A DNA stretch of 64,000 nucleotides, taken from assembly GCA_015178975.1 (NCBI GenBank), contig WHVD01000033.1, positions 310,001-374,000 on the forward strand, written 5' to 3'. Numbering within the stretch: position 1 is the stretch's first letter; each line of letters starts with the position of its first letter. The stretch is from Hysterangium stoloniferum. Taxonomy: Eukaryota; Basidiomycota; Agaricomycetes; Hysterangiales; Hysterangiaceae. Made by a program: the position numbers and the translations under genes. Under the pieces are notes generated by a model, which did not search any database, was not told where the DNA came from, and saw only the letters and a list, made by a program, of their open reading frames with translations. Below, piece after piece: positions 44,540-55,753 of the stretch.

Positions 44540-45843
44540 TGTGATGTATCAGCATCATCTCATAATATTCTCTTAATTTTCTGTGGATTATTTAATATTC
44601 TTTTGAATTTTTATTGTATTTTTACTATGTTTATTGTGAAAAATAGGCCTTATTCCTTTTGACTTCACATAAATAATAGCATATACAGACTCATATTATG
44701 CTATTATTACTTAATTAATTAATTATAATTTTTAACTAATTATTTATATTTTATTTACTTAGTTATTACTGTCCAGCACATTGCTTGCTTGTATGTGTGC
44801 ATTTGGGCATCACACGACACAATACCTAATCCGGCTCACACAGTGACTGTAACCCTAGTCACACGAGTGACTGTAACACTAGTCACATGAGTGACTGTCA
44901 CACAGGTCACGGATGTGACTACCTGAGTCATTATTTGATCCCGCCGACTCATCGTTGTATTCCGTCCCCGGGACCGCAGCCTTGAACCTTCATGTTCAAG
45001 CCAAAGCTTAGAACCCTTGTCTCAGAGAGGGGAATCGTGTGATAAATAAAGGGTAAATAATGAGTAGAATATGAGGTCATTATGATCTAACTAGTGACCT
45101 CATAAACCAAATAATTAGCTAATCATTTAGTTATCAAAATGTATATAAGGAGGGCCAACTTTCCAATAAAATAATCTATTACACACATATTTTACAGTAC
45201 AGCACAGAAGCTTACCTCATCATCCTAAGGACAATAATAGCCTTAGTCTGATACACTACCTGCAAGCACCTACACTTGCAGCATCTTGAATCTTTGTCAG
45301 CAACTCTTGGACTTAGCTAATCATCTAAGTTCCCCAGCCTCACAGCTACCCTTAGGCTTATTAATTACATAATAAACCTAATAAGTATCCTTACTGAAAT
45401 CCCTGCCAATACTAGATTATTCAAGGCCCAGCCCTAAGTTTATTGAATTAATCAAGTACAAGCACTCAGATAATCCAATACAAATTATCTTCTCTATTAA
45501 TAAATTATTTAACACCCTTTTAAATAACTACTAATAGTTACAAATAAGCATACAAGAATCCGAAGCTTTAACCAGGTCTCTGCCAAGTTACTGCGCATAT
45601 ATTCAGCTTCCAGCCCCTATTCTCAAGGAATAGTTCTTTTATTTGCTAAAAGAGTCATATATTGTTCTTTTGAACCTTTCAATAATCAAAATAAGCATTG
45701 ATTTAAGTTGTTTAAGCTTAATAGCGCAGCTCATTAATCTATCAGTATTTAAATTACTGGACCTTTGCTTGTTTTATTGTTGAAGCTCTGTGACACTATA
45801 GCATATATTGAGCTATCTAAGAGAATCACCTGAATACATTACA
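44540..45843 (+). mobile_element. Solo LTR, 1304 bp, AT-rich
   Basis: The ends are TGTGATGTATC...ATACATTACA with the 5-bp duplication CTTGC (44535-44539 and 45844-45848), inside exon 2 of copy D. Promoter-like TATATAAGG at about 45147 and AATAAA nearby fit an LTR with its own start and poly(A) sites. A short array of GTCAC/GTGAC palindromic repeats lies at 44838-44935. No internal coding region. The clean duplication suggests a relatively young insertion. Confidence 0.8.
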
Positions 45844-46490
45844 CTTGCGTAGAAACTTGCCAAAGGCACCATCGTCTCGTAACAAATGGGCAATTTCCCG
45901 GTATATTGTCAGCTTTGCGATCAGCGAAGCTGTCTTAGCACTGTGAAGGACTTTCATCCCAATCCATTCCAAACCGACTCCACAGCAATACCCTGGGCCA
46001 ATGTCAATACTTGACATTGTCCCTGACTCCGTGAGATCATTCCCCAGTCATCGGCATGACTGCAATAGGGGCTGAGGTTGGATGCCGTGTTGGTGGATAT
46101 CTTAACAACATTCGGTGGGCATGGTAGCCCGTTTCTCCTTGACACTGAATATGCAGCATGTGACACATCACATGGAAATAGCATTATACTTCACTCACCC
46201 ACTCGTCAACCCAAATCTCTATATGGTTTGCAGACAGCTGTATGTGTTGCCTACCATCCGGGGCCTGATAACATAAATCATGGCCAGGTTCGTTACAACC
46301 CCATCGTTCTCGAAGCTTCTTCCTGAACATCTCTCTCATCCCTTTAACGTTCTCGTCCCGTTGCTCTGAACTCAATACACCAGGGGAAACTAAGGGTGGG
46401 AGTTTCTCAATGTCTTCAAGGTCGATCCCAGCCATTGCCGAATCGTGATTCCCCGGAGTCGTCTCGTTGAAAGTAGATATTGGTGGGTAG

Positions 46491-46830
46491 CGGTCTGACT
46501 TACACTAGAAGGGGGCGCCTCGCCTTTATGCCCCATCGGTTGGAGAGTTAATTCCACCAAGGTACAGCCTTATGGCTGTGCTTACATGGGATTCACAGCA
46601 TGTCATCCCTGCCATTGGAAGCAAAATCCCCTCACCTTCCTTCCCTATATTGATTCCAGTGGATGTAGTTACTTTACTACTTTCTTACGCCTTCTGCTGA
46701 AGGCTCACACAGTATCTAATAATAGTTTAGACAATTGTGACCCCATAATATAGTATTTAAGGGTGTTATTGAGTGTCATAGTTGAAAGTAAAACAGCTTT
46801 TTTCTTATTCGAGAAGTGGGATTACATTGA
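46491..46830 (-). promoter_or_regulatory. Upstream block of copy D, inverted
   Basis: This is the reverse complement of the standard block: 'ggtggaattaactctccaac', 'acagcc.taaggctgt', 'ctatat' and 'gccttctgctgaaggctcac' are all present. It passes at about 46830 straight into FKNGPG sequence. Confidence 0.4.
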
Positions 46831-47573
46831 ATAATATACAGTTGGGATCACTCTCAATGACAATTAAACTTCAGTATCCTGGGGCCAGACCAAAAATGAC
46901 AGGAATTCCCTTCAAGACAGCGGCAATGGCCACATCTGGTCTCAGATTGGTGTGTAAAGGGCTGTGCATTGTGTCTTGATGTCTGAATCTGCAAGGAGAC
47001 AAACAAAAAGTGGGACTGCATAGTATAGTATATCTAGCATTCTTGAGTGTCAGAGTTGAAATCAAAACGGCTTTTCTGATATCGAGAAGTGACATTGCCT
47101 TTGTATATGATAAATGCAGTCCAGAGCGATGCCGACCGGTTGCTGCCTTCAAGTTCACAGTGGTACACGCGAGTCCAGGGTGGAAAGATGCAGCTATCAG
47201 GGTCAGAGTGACCCCGATTATTTCTTCGCCGCATAATGTAGCAACTCTGTTCAATGTGATGAGTGCAAGGTATATTAAGGATTGTGAAGTACTGTGAGTC
47301 GTTGCCAATGTTCAAGCTGACATCTGGCAGTGTCTCTTTGGCTAGCACCATTTTGGCGACTAACTCACCGGCATTACTTTTCATAAAATGGCCTGGGAGT
47401 ATGCATAGGAAGGAACAGGTGACAACAACTAACGTTCAAGAGGCCCACAGATCTAGTCGATGATTGCATTAATATTAGATTAAATAAAATGACTGTTTTG
47501 CTACTACTCGAAATGAAATAATTCAAACATGACAATTGGTAGAATGAACTCCAGTCGACTGGACTGGAAGCAG
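46831..47573 (-). pseudogene. Second-family mosaic, inverted
   Basis: Minus frame 47384-47034 reads NAGELVAKMVLAKETLPDVSLN, SQYFTILNIPC and then ELEGSNRSASLWTAFIIYKG. It is the same mosaic as at 21.15-21.5 kb. 46831-46960 is a short FKNGPG remnant joined to an exon 5-like remnant. 47400-47573 holds the start-like part up to the LTR. Confidence 0.45.
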
Positions 47574-47843
47574 TGTTAAATTTGATGATGAAACACACCT
47601 TTTTATATGGGGAGTCCACCAATTATTGCAACTTTTCATATGAAGATGCTAATTGTGGACCATGCATTTGGAGGTTAATGTGTGTCAGAACCACTATACA
47701 CCTCCCAGAGCACCAAACCTATATTATCAGGAGGTGCTACACTAACTGACACAAGATATTGAGACACAAGTACTTCATTACAAGCTTATTAAACCCTTGT
47801 AGATTGTGTATTGCAATAGAGTCAACTCATACTATTTTTAATA
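47574..47843 (+). mobile_element. Solo LTR, family 1, 270 bp
   Basis: It runs TGTTAAATTTG...CTATTTTTAATA with the target duplication AGCAG (47569-47573 and 47844-47848). The uninterrupted site 'ggaagcagtaggggaaatg' is at 60238-60256. This is the best plus-oriented copy of family 1; the others are at 1, 22699 (diverged), 52482 and 54199. No coding. Confidence 0.8.
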
Positions 47844-47896
47844 AGCAGTAGGGGAAATGTCAGGATAGCGAGTGAAATAAATTGTTGTGCCGTGTA

Positions 47897-49588
47897 GGGT
47901 TGTAACGAACCCAGCCATGATCTATGTTATCGGGCCCCCGATGGTAGGCAACACATACAGCTGTCTGCCAACCATATAGAGATTTGGGTTGACGAGTGGG
48001 TGAGTAAAGTATAATGCTATTTCCATGCAATGTGTGTCACATGTTGCGCATTCAGTGTCAAGGAGAAACGGGCTATCATGACCCACCGAACGTTAAGAGA
48101 TCCACCAACACAGCATCCAACCTCAGCCCCTATTACAGTCGTACCGATGACCGGGGAATGATCTCGCGGAGTCAGGGGACAATGTCAAGTATTGACATTG
48201 GCCTCGGGTATTACTGTGGCGCTGGTTTGGAAAGGGTTGGGATGAAAGTCCTTCACAGTGCTAAGACAGCTTCGCTGATCGCAAAGCTGAAAATATACCG
48301 GAAAATCACCCATTTGTCACCAGACGATGGTGCCTTTAGCAAGTTGCTACAGAAGTATCTTACGCTGCCAAGACTGGGAAGACTAGTTCAAGACAGTGCT
48401 GATTTAGCGAGGTAGGGATACATCAATCATTGAATACACTGGGGAAATATTCATATCTGAGTCGTAGACCTATACCCGCTTCAAATTCGGAGGAGAGCGA
48501 CGGAAGTTTTAAGTAGTTTGATATTTTCACGTCACATGTGGCGGAGCGGAAAATGTCACACTGCCCAGACATTCTTAACTTCGGCCTTCTTTTACTGCCC
48601 CGGCGTTTACCGGTTAGATAGAGACGCGTCACCTGCCATCGCGTCACATGTGATTACGTCATCACTTTACAACGTTTTAATCAAGTCACCGCTGCACACC
48701 AACTTTGATGAGGTTGCATCAACATTTATCATACACATGGCCGGTTATTTCTCAGAATCTCACTGTGTCTCAGGATTTGATCCGCGCTTACCCTTTTTGG
48801 GCCTTCTTTCTATCGTGGAAACGATCTGCCACATGCGTCCACTATCTGTAAAGGAGCTCACAGCGCTCAGAGGTTGCATTGAATTCTGGTTACAACCGTG
48901 CGTCGTGCCATCACACCATTTCATCCTTCCCACCAAAACCATAACAGGGAATATCAGACACGAGTTAGATTGTATGAATATCTGATACGGCTTCTCGTGT
49001 GTTGCATGCACCAAGATGCATGGTTTCGAGATATCGTTGACACTGTATTGAGGGTTGTATTGGACGACATACGCATGCATATGGCGTCATTGACACTTCA
49101 TCTTGATTGGTACACGTCGAACTCACTGTATTCGAGTATTCGCTCCTTGGAAACCTTCTTCAACGACAGCACGCTTCTCACCGATCACATCAACCAGCTG
49201 AATGTGGTTTCTGCGCTCATTGGGCCCATCGTACGGTACGTTCACAACATTTTACCTTATAGCACCGTCTTACATCCGCCCATGGAACTGTCCTACCAGT
49301 CTCATTCTGATGGAACATTATGCGCTCTTGCATTCTGCCGACATAATAATAGCGGTTACTCTGAAGCTGATAGCTAGATCTTCCGAGCCCGAATCCGCAT
49401 GTACCACAGTGCGCAGCCTCGATACCATCTCCATTCTGGTTTCTCTCCTTCCACATTGTGACGTAATGCGCGGCTCGACCAACGACAAATTCTTCGATTA
49501 CTCGCTTAAAACTTTAGATTTCACCGCGCGTTCCTTCCTTTGCGTCGTAGCCACTCCTTCCGCTCGTGTGTCGGTAAGGTCTAATTAG
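47897..49588 (+). pseudogene. Five-exon copy E, lacks the start of exon 1
   Basis: The copy enters exon 1 at GCNEPSHDLCYRAPDGRQH directly after an orientation switch. Intron 1 (GTGAGT...CAG before 48054) and exon 2 (CQGETGYHDPPNVKRSTNT...LVQDSADLAR, two codons short) are open. Exon 3 is open to a stop at DCMNI*, beyond which GFSCVACTKMHG remains visible. Exon 4 (LRVVLDDIRMHMASLTLHLD) and exon 5 (AVTLKLIARSSEPESACTTVRSLDTI...SVRSN, stop at 49588) follow with their intron. No promoter or ATG. Confidence 0.6.
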
Positions 49589-50599
49589 GACCCCAGATCA
49601 GTGGTGGAGGAGCATGGTTGCCCTGACAAAGGTCTTGCACCATCATTTGGATACACTCGCTGATCATTTCTCTTCGATACATCTCAACCAAACCACGAGG
49701 AGCCCAATAGCGTCGTCCTTTATTCAACTCACTTTGCAGCCGGGGTTGCAGATGGTATAAAGCTATATTATTTGAGCCGATGTACCAACGCATATAGTCA
49801 CTTTGTATTATCTCCGTGAGCTCTGCAGTTGTCCCCATACATGTGTTGAATACATTTGGAGGCACTAGCCGTGCCTACACAAACATCCGAATCATAAACG
49901 ACAGTTGTTTTAAATAAGATGTCACCTAATGGCTCAAAAAGGACCCCCCGTCGCCATTTCGATCCATGTCTCCTTCAGGCTCATCATACTTTCACGCCAG
50001 TGTTCAATTGACAAGATCCATGATCTTCAAACCGAGTGCCTTCACACCGTGCGAGGCAATGCATTAGGCGAATTCCTTAACCTAAGTTCCTTCCATTGAC
50101 AACTTGGCAATAAAGCTCCCACAGGTCGAACAAATCTAAGAGCGCATACAGTCACTTTTCACCATTGCCCCGAGCTCTGCAGCTTGTACGCGTTGATGAC
50201 ATACGTCAGTCGAATACACTTGCAGGCACCACCTGTGGCTAGACTGAGATCCTATTTATAAATGACAATCATTTCAAACAGACCGTCGACTTGAGAATTG
50301 TATGAAACTACATAATTTGACGCAATTTAAAAGTAAAGATATCCACTTGTGATGATCGCTACGAGGTTCTCTAGACTGGTGTTGAATATATTCCGAGGAC
50401 TACTCGCTGAAATTACATCCCATATACTAGCGGTAATAATGTCAATCGAATACCACTAGGGGTACTCGAAGAAGGCCGTCCCACCGTTATTCTCGTGTCA
50501 CTTGTTTGGGAGAACAGGAAGCTGGGCCAAGTCATTGGAAAACACCATCATCAAAACACCGACACTTCTTCACATTGTCGTGAGCTTTTACCTTGTATA
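49589..50599. repeat. Downstream module
   Basis: A standard plus-oriented module closest to 7946-8760. The minus frame 49865-49581 reads VFNTCMGTTAELTEIIQSDY. Confidence 0.45.
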
Positions 50600-51430
50600 A
50601 GAGAAACGTAGCTCGTGGTCATGTCAGGTGGGATCAATTATCAACTCAGAGAAGAATACAATACCCATGACAACCCGCCGCGTGCAGAAGCTAAGCCCCC
50701 GAGAAATTTCTGTGTTTCAATGTTTCAGTCGTTAACGTGACACTACGCGCTACGACAGTTTATTTTACTCGCTATCCCGACATTTCCCCTATTCCTTCCA
50801 TTTATGTTCACTGGAGTTTATTCCACCAATTGTCATGTTTGAATTGTTTCATTTCGAGTAGTAGCGAAAATCCATTTGATTTAATCTAATATTACAGAAC
50901 TCGTCGACTAGATCCGTGGGCCTCTTGAATGTTAGTTGTCGTCACCTGTTCCTTTCTATGCGTAGTTGCCACACCTTTCACTGATGTGTTGGTAGCATTG
51001 ATGAATTCGACTTGCGTCTCCATGTTTCGGAAAATAACCCCCGGAACATAACTATGAGGCTTCCGGGCCGTTTTATCAAAGATAATGCTGGTGAGTTAGT
51101 CGCCATAATGGTGCTAGCCAAGGAGACACTCCCAGATGTCAGCTTTAACATTGGCAAGGACTCACAGTACTTCATAATCCTTAATATACCTTGCCATCGT
51201 CATATCGAACAGAGTTGCTACATTATGCGGCGAAGAAATAATCGGGGTCACTCTGACCTTGATAGCTGGATCTTTCCACCCTGGACTCGCGTGTCCCACT
51301 GTGAACTTGAAGGCAGCAACCGGTCGGCATCGCTCTGGACCGCATTTATAATATACATAGGCAATGTCACTTCTCGATAGCAGAAAAGCCGTTTTGATTT
51401 CAACTCTGACGCCCAAGAATGCTAGAAATA
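50600..51430 (+). pseudogene. Second-family mosaic copy
   Basis: The frame 51012-51380 reads NITMRLPGRFIKDNAGELVA, then MVLAKETLPDVSFNIGKDSQYF, HRHIEQSCYIMRRRNNRGHSDLD and ELEGSNRSASLWTAFIIYIG. It is the longest open version of this mosaic (122 aa) and carries the same join as 21.15-21.5 kb. Confidence 0.45.
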
Positions 51431-51720
51431 CTATACTACGCGGTCCCAATTTTTGTTTGTCTCCTTGTAGATTAAGACATCAAGACACAATGCACAGCCC
51501 ATCAACAAGCGGTTCAGCTTTGAGTGTCTTGAAAATTTAGTTTCCACCGCTCTTTCCTTTCTTTCTGTGGTGGCCATACGTTTCACTGGTGTGGCAGCAA
51601 CATCTTTTTCGAACTCCATATCAGCCTTGGAAAGAAGTTGTTTGACCTGGCGAATGTCCTGCTCCATAACTCGACACGATTTCTACTCAGATAACGCCAA
51701 AATACCAGGAACAAACTAAC
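51431..51720 (+). pseudogene. Exon 5-like C-terminal frame
   Basis: This is the equivalent of 21516-21797: it encodes LQIKTSRHNAQPINKRFS, ECLENLVSTALSFLSVVAIRFT and SALERSCLTWRMSCSITRHDF. Confidence 0.4.
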
Positions 51721-52481
51721 AGGAGGGTTGCATCATTCCCCTTATTTAACTCGCTTTGGAGGGCGAATAAAAGTTAAATTAAACCTGCGTAGTTTGGGCA
51801 ATTTCAGAGCACGTACAATCATTTCTTAATTTGTAGGATTCGTGGTTGTGACTAATAGTTATATATATTGTAGGACTACATGTCTACATCTCACTTATTC
51901 CTGGTCCGTTGTTGAACCGAACGGAGATGACTTAATCACAAATGTTTAAACCAATACAAGACCGGGTGTGGCCATTGTCACTGTCTTTAAAAGGGAATTC
52001 CTGTCATTTTTGGTCTGGCCCCAGGATACTGAAGTTTAACTGTCGTCGCGTAATCCCAACTGTATTCTGAAGGAATATTTTTGTTGTCATCCTGCTGGAC
52101 TGAAGATCATCCTCAGAGTCATTACATTATGATACATTACCTTGGCAAGCACCGTATCTTCTACACCCATTTTTTGATGACAATAGCCATTGATCAGCTA
52201 AGAAGTTCATATGGACCCACAGAATTCGTTATTTCCCTGACAAACAACCATGAAACACGAGAAAATGAAGGATGGATTGGGGTCACAAACTGAGACCTGG
52301 GATGAACGACCATCATGTGGGAGAGAAGAGGGACTATGACGGCCACCTTTGTGGAGCTCAAAGTGGAGTGGGCAGCAACGAAGGGGCAGGTAGGATTGCA
52401 GAAAATTACACGTGCATAGTGAATCTTTAAATATTAGAAGAACTCCGCCTGCAATAGTTCAAGCTACAGGTGGGTCACAAC
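51721..52481. pseudogene. FKNGPG segment and second-family start, cut off
   Basis: 51800-52080 is the FKNGPG segment. The plus frame 52081-52293 reads MTIAIDQLRSSYGPTEFVIS and LTNNHETRENEGWIG; RTPPAIVQATGGSQP ends at 52481. The rest of the gene is missing because an LTR fragment and an orientation switch follow. Confidence 0.45.
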
Positions 52482-52670
52482 CCAATATCTTGTGTCAGTT
52501 AGTATAGCACCTCCTGACAATATAGGTTTGGTGCTCTGCGAGGTGTATAGTGGTTCTGACACACATTAACCTCCAAATGCATGGTCCACAATTAGCATCT
52601 TCATATGAAAAGTTGCAATAATTGGTGGATTCCCCCTATAAAAAGGTGTGTTTCATCATCAAATTTAACA
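52482..52670 (-). mobile_element. LTR family 1 fragment at an orientation switch
   Basis: It matches 54280-54469 closely and ends AAATTTAACA at 52670, but the other end (about 80 bp) is missing. No target duplication. Plus-oriented array lies on its left and minus-oriented array on its right. Fossil. Confidence 0.75.
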
Positions 52671-53924
52671 TAAAGTGGCTATATGTGTTCTTACATAGAC
52701 CCTGGAAACCCAATCATATAGCTTTATAAGATCTGCAACCCCGGGTGCAAAGTGATTTGAATAAAAGGGGACGCTATTCGGGTCCTCCTGGTTTGATTGA
52801 GATGTGTCAGCATTATCGAAGCGAAATGATGAGTAAGGGTATCAATTTGATGGTGCAAAACCTTTCAGGGGAACCATGTTTTCCAACAGTGGGATGGAGT
52901 TCTAATTATACCCTACCAACACACGAGTGGAAGGAGTGGCGACCACGCAAAGGAAGGAATGTGCGGTCAAATCTAAACGCTCAAGCCTGTAATTGATGTA
53001 TTGGTCGTTGGTCGAGCCGCGCATTACATCAAAATGTAGAAGGAGAGAAACGAGAATGTAGATGGCATCAAGGCTGCGCACTGTGGTACATGCGGATTCG
53101 GGCTCGGAGGATCCAGCTAACATCTTCAGAGTAACCGGTATGACTATCTCGACACAATCCAAAAGCGTGTAATTTGGACTCGCTTCCATCAGAATCAGAC
53201 TGGTAGGCCAATTTCATATACAGATGTAAGACGGAGCTATAAGGTAAAATAGTGTGAACGTACATTACGACGGTCACAATGATCGAAGAAACCACATTCA
53301 GCTGGTTAATGTGATCGGTGAGAGGCGTGCTGTCATCGAAGAGGATTTGCAGGTCGTGAATACTTCAATGCAGTGAAAGTGATGCCTCCGAATCAATATG
53401 ATGTGTCAATGATGCTATATCCATGTGTATGTCGTCCACTACATACTTCAATACAGCCCCAGCAACATCTCGAAACCGTGCATCTTGGTGGATGCAACAC
53501 ACGAGAAGCCGTATAGGATTTTGATGAAAGCGAGGTAGTTGCCAGTGATTTTGTCTGTTATGCTTTTGGTAATTTGGATGAAATAATGGGATGTCGGGAC
53601 GCACGGTTGTAACCACAATTCAATGCAACCTCTGATCGCTGTGAGCTCCTCTACAGACAGTTGACGCACGTGGCAGATCGCTTCCACGATATTCGCAAGG
53701 CCGAAAATGGGTGAGAGATCATGGTAACCAGCGATTTGTATGATAAATGTGTTTAGGATTGTGTCCCAATGGATGAGGAGAGGATTGAGAATGGCAATGG
53801 TATTGAAGCTGCACACTGTGGTATACACAAGTCCAGGGCCGACAGATCCAGTTATCAACATCAGAGTAACCCCGATTATTTCTTCAGGGCATGATGTAGC
53901 GACTCTGTTTGATGTGACGGGCAA
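52671..53924 (-). pseudogene. Diverged five-exon copy F, fused to second family
   Basis: On minus, exon 5 (IVIPVTLKMLAGSSEPESACTTVRSLDAIYILVSLLL, SFLCVVATPST) lies at 53189-52902. Intron 4 (GTACGT...CTACCAG) precedes it, and exon 4 reads YVVDDIHMDIASLTHHID. Exon 3 (ANIVEAICHVRQLSVEELTAIRGCIELWLQPCV) is preceded without a break by a second-family piece (EEIIGVTLMLITGSVGPGLVYTT), giving an open chimeric frame of 158 aa at 53924-53448. Downstream (52671-52890) is part of a downstream module. Confidence 0.55.
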
Positions 53925-54198
53925 GGTGCATTAAGGATGGTGAAGTGCTGTGAGTCCTTGCCAATGTTGAAACCGACATCTGGTGGTGGCTCCTTGGCGA
54001 GCACTATTATGGCAACTAACTCACCAGCATTATTTTTGATAAAACGGCCTGGAAACCTCATAGTTATGTTCCGGGGGTTATTTCCGGAAAATGGAGACGT
54101 GAGCCAAATTCGTCAATACTACCGACACATCAGTGACAGGTGTGGCGACTATGCATAGGAAGGAACAGGTGACGACAATTAACATTCAAGAGTCCGAT
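53925..54198 (-). pseudogene. Second-family exon, inverted
   Basis: Minus frame 54061-53876 reads MRFPGRFIKNNAGELVAIIV, LAKEPPPDVGFNIGKDSQHFTILNAPC. The start-side parts continue beyond the LTR at 54470-54780. Confidence 0.45.
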
Positions 54199-54469
54199 TA
54201 TTAAAAATAGTATGAGTTGACTCTATTGCAATACACAATATACAAGGGTTTAATAAGCTTGTAATAAAAGTATTTGTTTCTCAATATCTTGTGTCAGTTA
54301 GTGTAGCACCTCCTGACAATATAGGTTGGATGCTCTGGGAGGTGTATAGTGGTTCTGACACACATTAACCTCCAAAAGCATGGTCCACAATTAGCATCTT
54401 CATATGAAAAGTTGCAATAATTGGTGGACTCCCCCTATAAAAAGGTGTGTTTCATCATCAAATTTAACA
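54199..54469 (-). mobile_element. Solo LTR, family 1, 271 bp
   Basis: On minus it runs TGTTAAATTTG...CTATTTTTAATA, with the target duplication CCGAT (54194-54198 and 54470-54474). It is nearly identical to 1-208. It sits inside a second-family copy that is otherwise continuous. No coding. Confidence 0.8.
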
Positions 54470-54905
54470 CCGATGTATCTAGTCGCAAAGTTCTTTAATA
54501 TTAGATTGAAACCAATGACTATTTCGCTACTATTCGAAATGAAGTAATGTAAACATGACAATCGGTGGAATGAACTCGAGTCAACTGAATAGTAAGCAGT
54601 AGGGGAAATGTCGGGATAGCTAGTAAAATAAATTGTCGTGGCACGTAGTGTCACGCTAGCGACTGAAACATTGAAACACAACACAAACGAGATTTCCTGT
54701 GACTTGGCTTCTGCGCGCGGCGGGTCGTCGTGGGTATTCTTCAGCTTTGAGTTGATAAGTGATTTTCCCTGACATGACCACGAGCTACCTGTCTCTTATC
54801 CAAGGTGCAAGCTCACCATAATGTGAAGTGTGGGTGTTTGAGCATGGTTTTTTCCAATGGCTTGCCCGGCTTCCTGTTCTCCCAGACAATTGACACGAGA
54901 ATAAT
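54470..54905 (-). pseudogene. Second-family 5' part, inverted
   Basis: Minus frame 54684-54400 enters here and reads CFNVSVASVTLRATTIYFTSYPDISPTAYYSVDSSSFHRL. The start-like segment 'caTGACCACGAGCTACC' lies near 54775. Confidence 0.4.
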
Positions 54906-55753
54906 GGCGGGAGCGCCTTCTTTGAGACACCTAGTGGTATTCGATTGAAATTGTCATCTTTGGTATATGCGATGTGATTGCAGGTATTGATAGTCCTCGG
55001 AATAGATCCAACACCAGTCTAGAGAACCTCGCGGCGATCATTACAAGTGACTATCTTCGCTTTTAAATTGTGACAAACTATGTAGCTTCATTCAACTCTC
55101 AAGTCTGCGTTCTGTTTGAAATGATTGTCATTGATAAATAGGATATCACTCTAGCCGCTAGTGGTGGCCGCGAGTGTATTCAATGCATGTATGGCATCAA
55201 CGCGTGCAACATGCAGAGCGCGCGGCGGCGGCGAAAAGTCACTGTATGCGCTCTTATATTTGCTCGGCCTATGGCAGCTTTATTGTCAAGTTCTCAATGG
55301 AGGAGAATTAATTTAAGGAATTCGCCCAGCACATTGACTCGCACGGTGTGGAGGCCCTTGGTGGGAAGATCATGGATCTTGTCGATTGAACATTGCCCTG
55401 AAGGTACGATGAGCCTGAACGAGACATGCATCGAATTAGGGATGGGGAGACCTAGACCTCCAGTGATATCTTACTTTAAAATGCGGATGTTAGTCTAATC
55501 ACGGCTAGTGCAAATGTATTCAACACATTTATGGGGACAACTGAGGAGCTCGGGGCGATAATGAAAAGTGACTATATAGTTCTTACATAGATTCAAACCA
55601 TGTAGATTTATAACATCTGCAACCCCGGCTGCAATCCTGGTTTGGTTGAGTTGTGTCGGCATCATCGAAGAGAAATGATTAGAAAGTGTGTCCAATCGAT
55701 GGTGTAAGAACTTTGTCAGGGCAACCATGTGCCTTCAACACTGATAGGGGGGC
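54906..55753. repeat. Downstream module of intact copy B, inverted
   Basis: A complete module in reverse, adjoining exon 5 of copy B. Plus frame 55187-55498 (MYGINACNMQSARRRRKVTV and on) is one of the longest across the module, but its frame differs from the FKEFAxHI frame. Confidence 0.45.

Larger units (their letters stand above)
42314..46490 (-). pseudogene. Five-exon copy D with three insertions
   Basis: In minus order: exon 1 near 46473-46202, whose ATG is ATA so the next in-frame ATG is MAGIDLEDIEKL at 46435. Intron 1 follows. Exon 2 loses one base in the AGTCAGGG(G)ACAATG run and is split by the LTR 44540-45843. Intron 2 is split by the LTR 44115-44417. Exon 3 (AITSSLYNVVVKSPLHTNLDEV) is split by the LINE 43087-43772. 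Exon 4 (VLLDDIHMHIASFTLHLD) has one extra base before its donor. Exon 5 ends SVRSN at 42314. The gene is non-functional. Confidence 0.6.

Noticed and set aside
44540-45843. A complete small retroelement
   Set aside because: There is no protein-coding region, and TG/CA ends with a 5-bp duplication fit a solo LTR.
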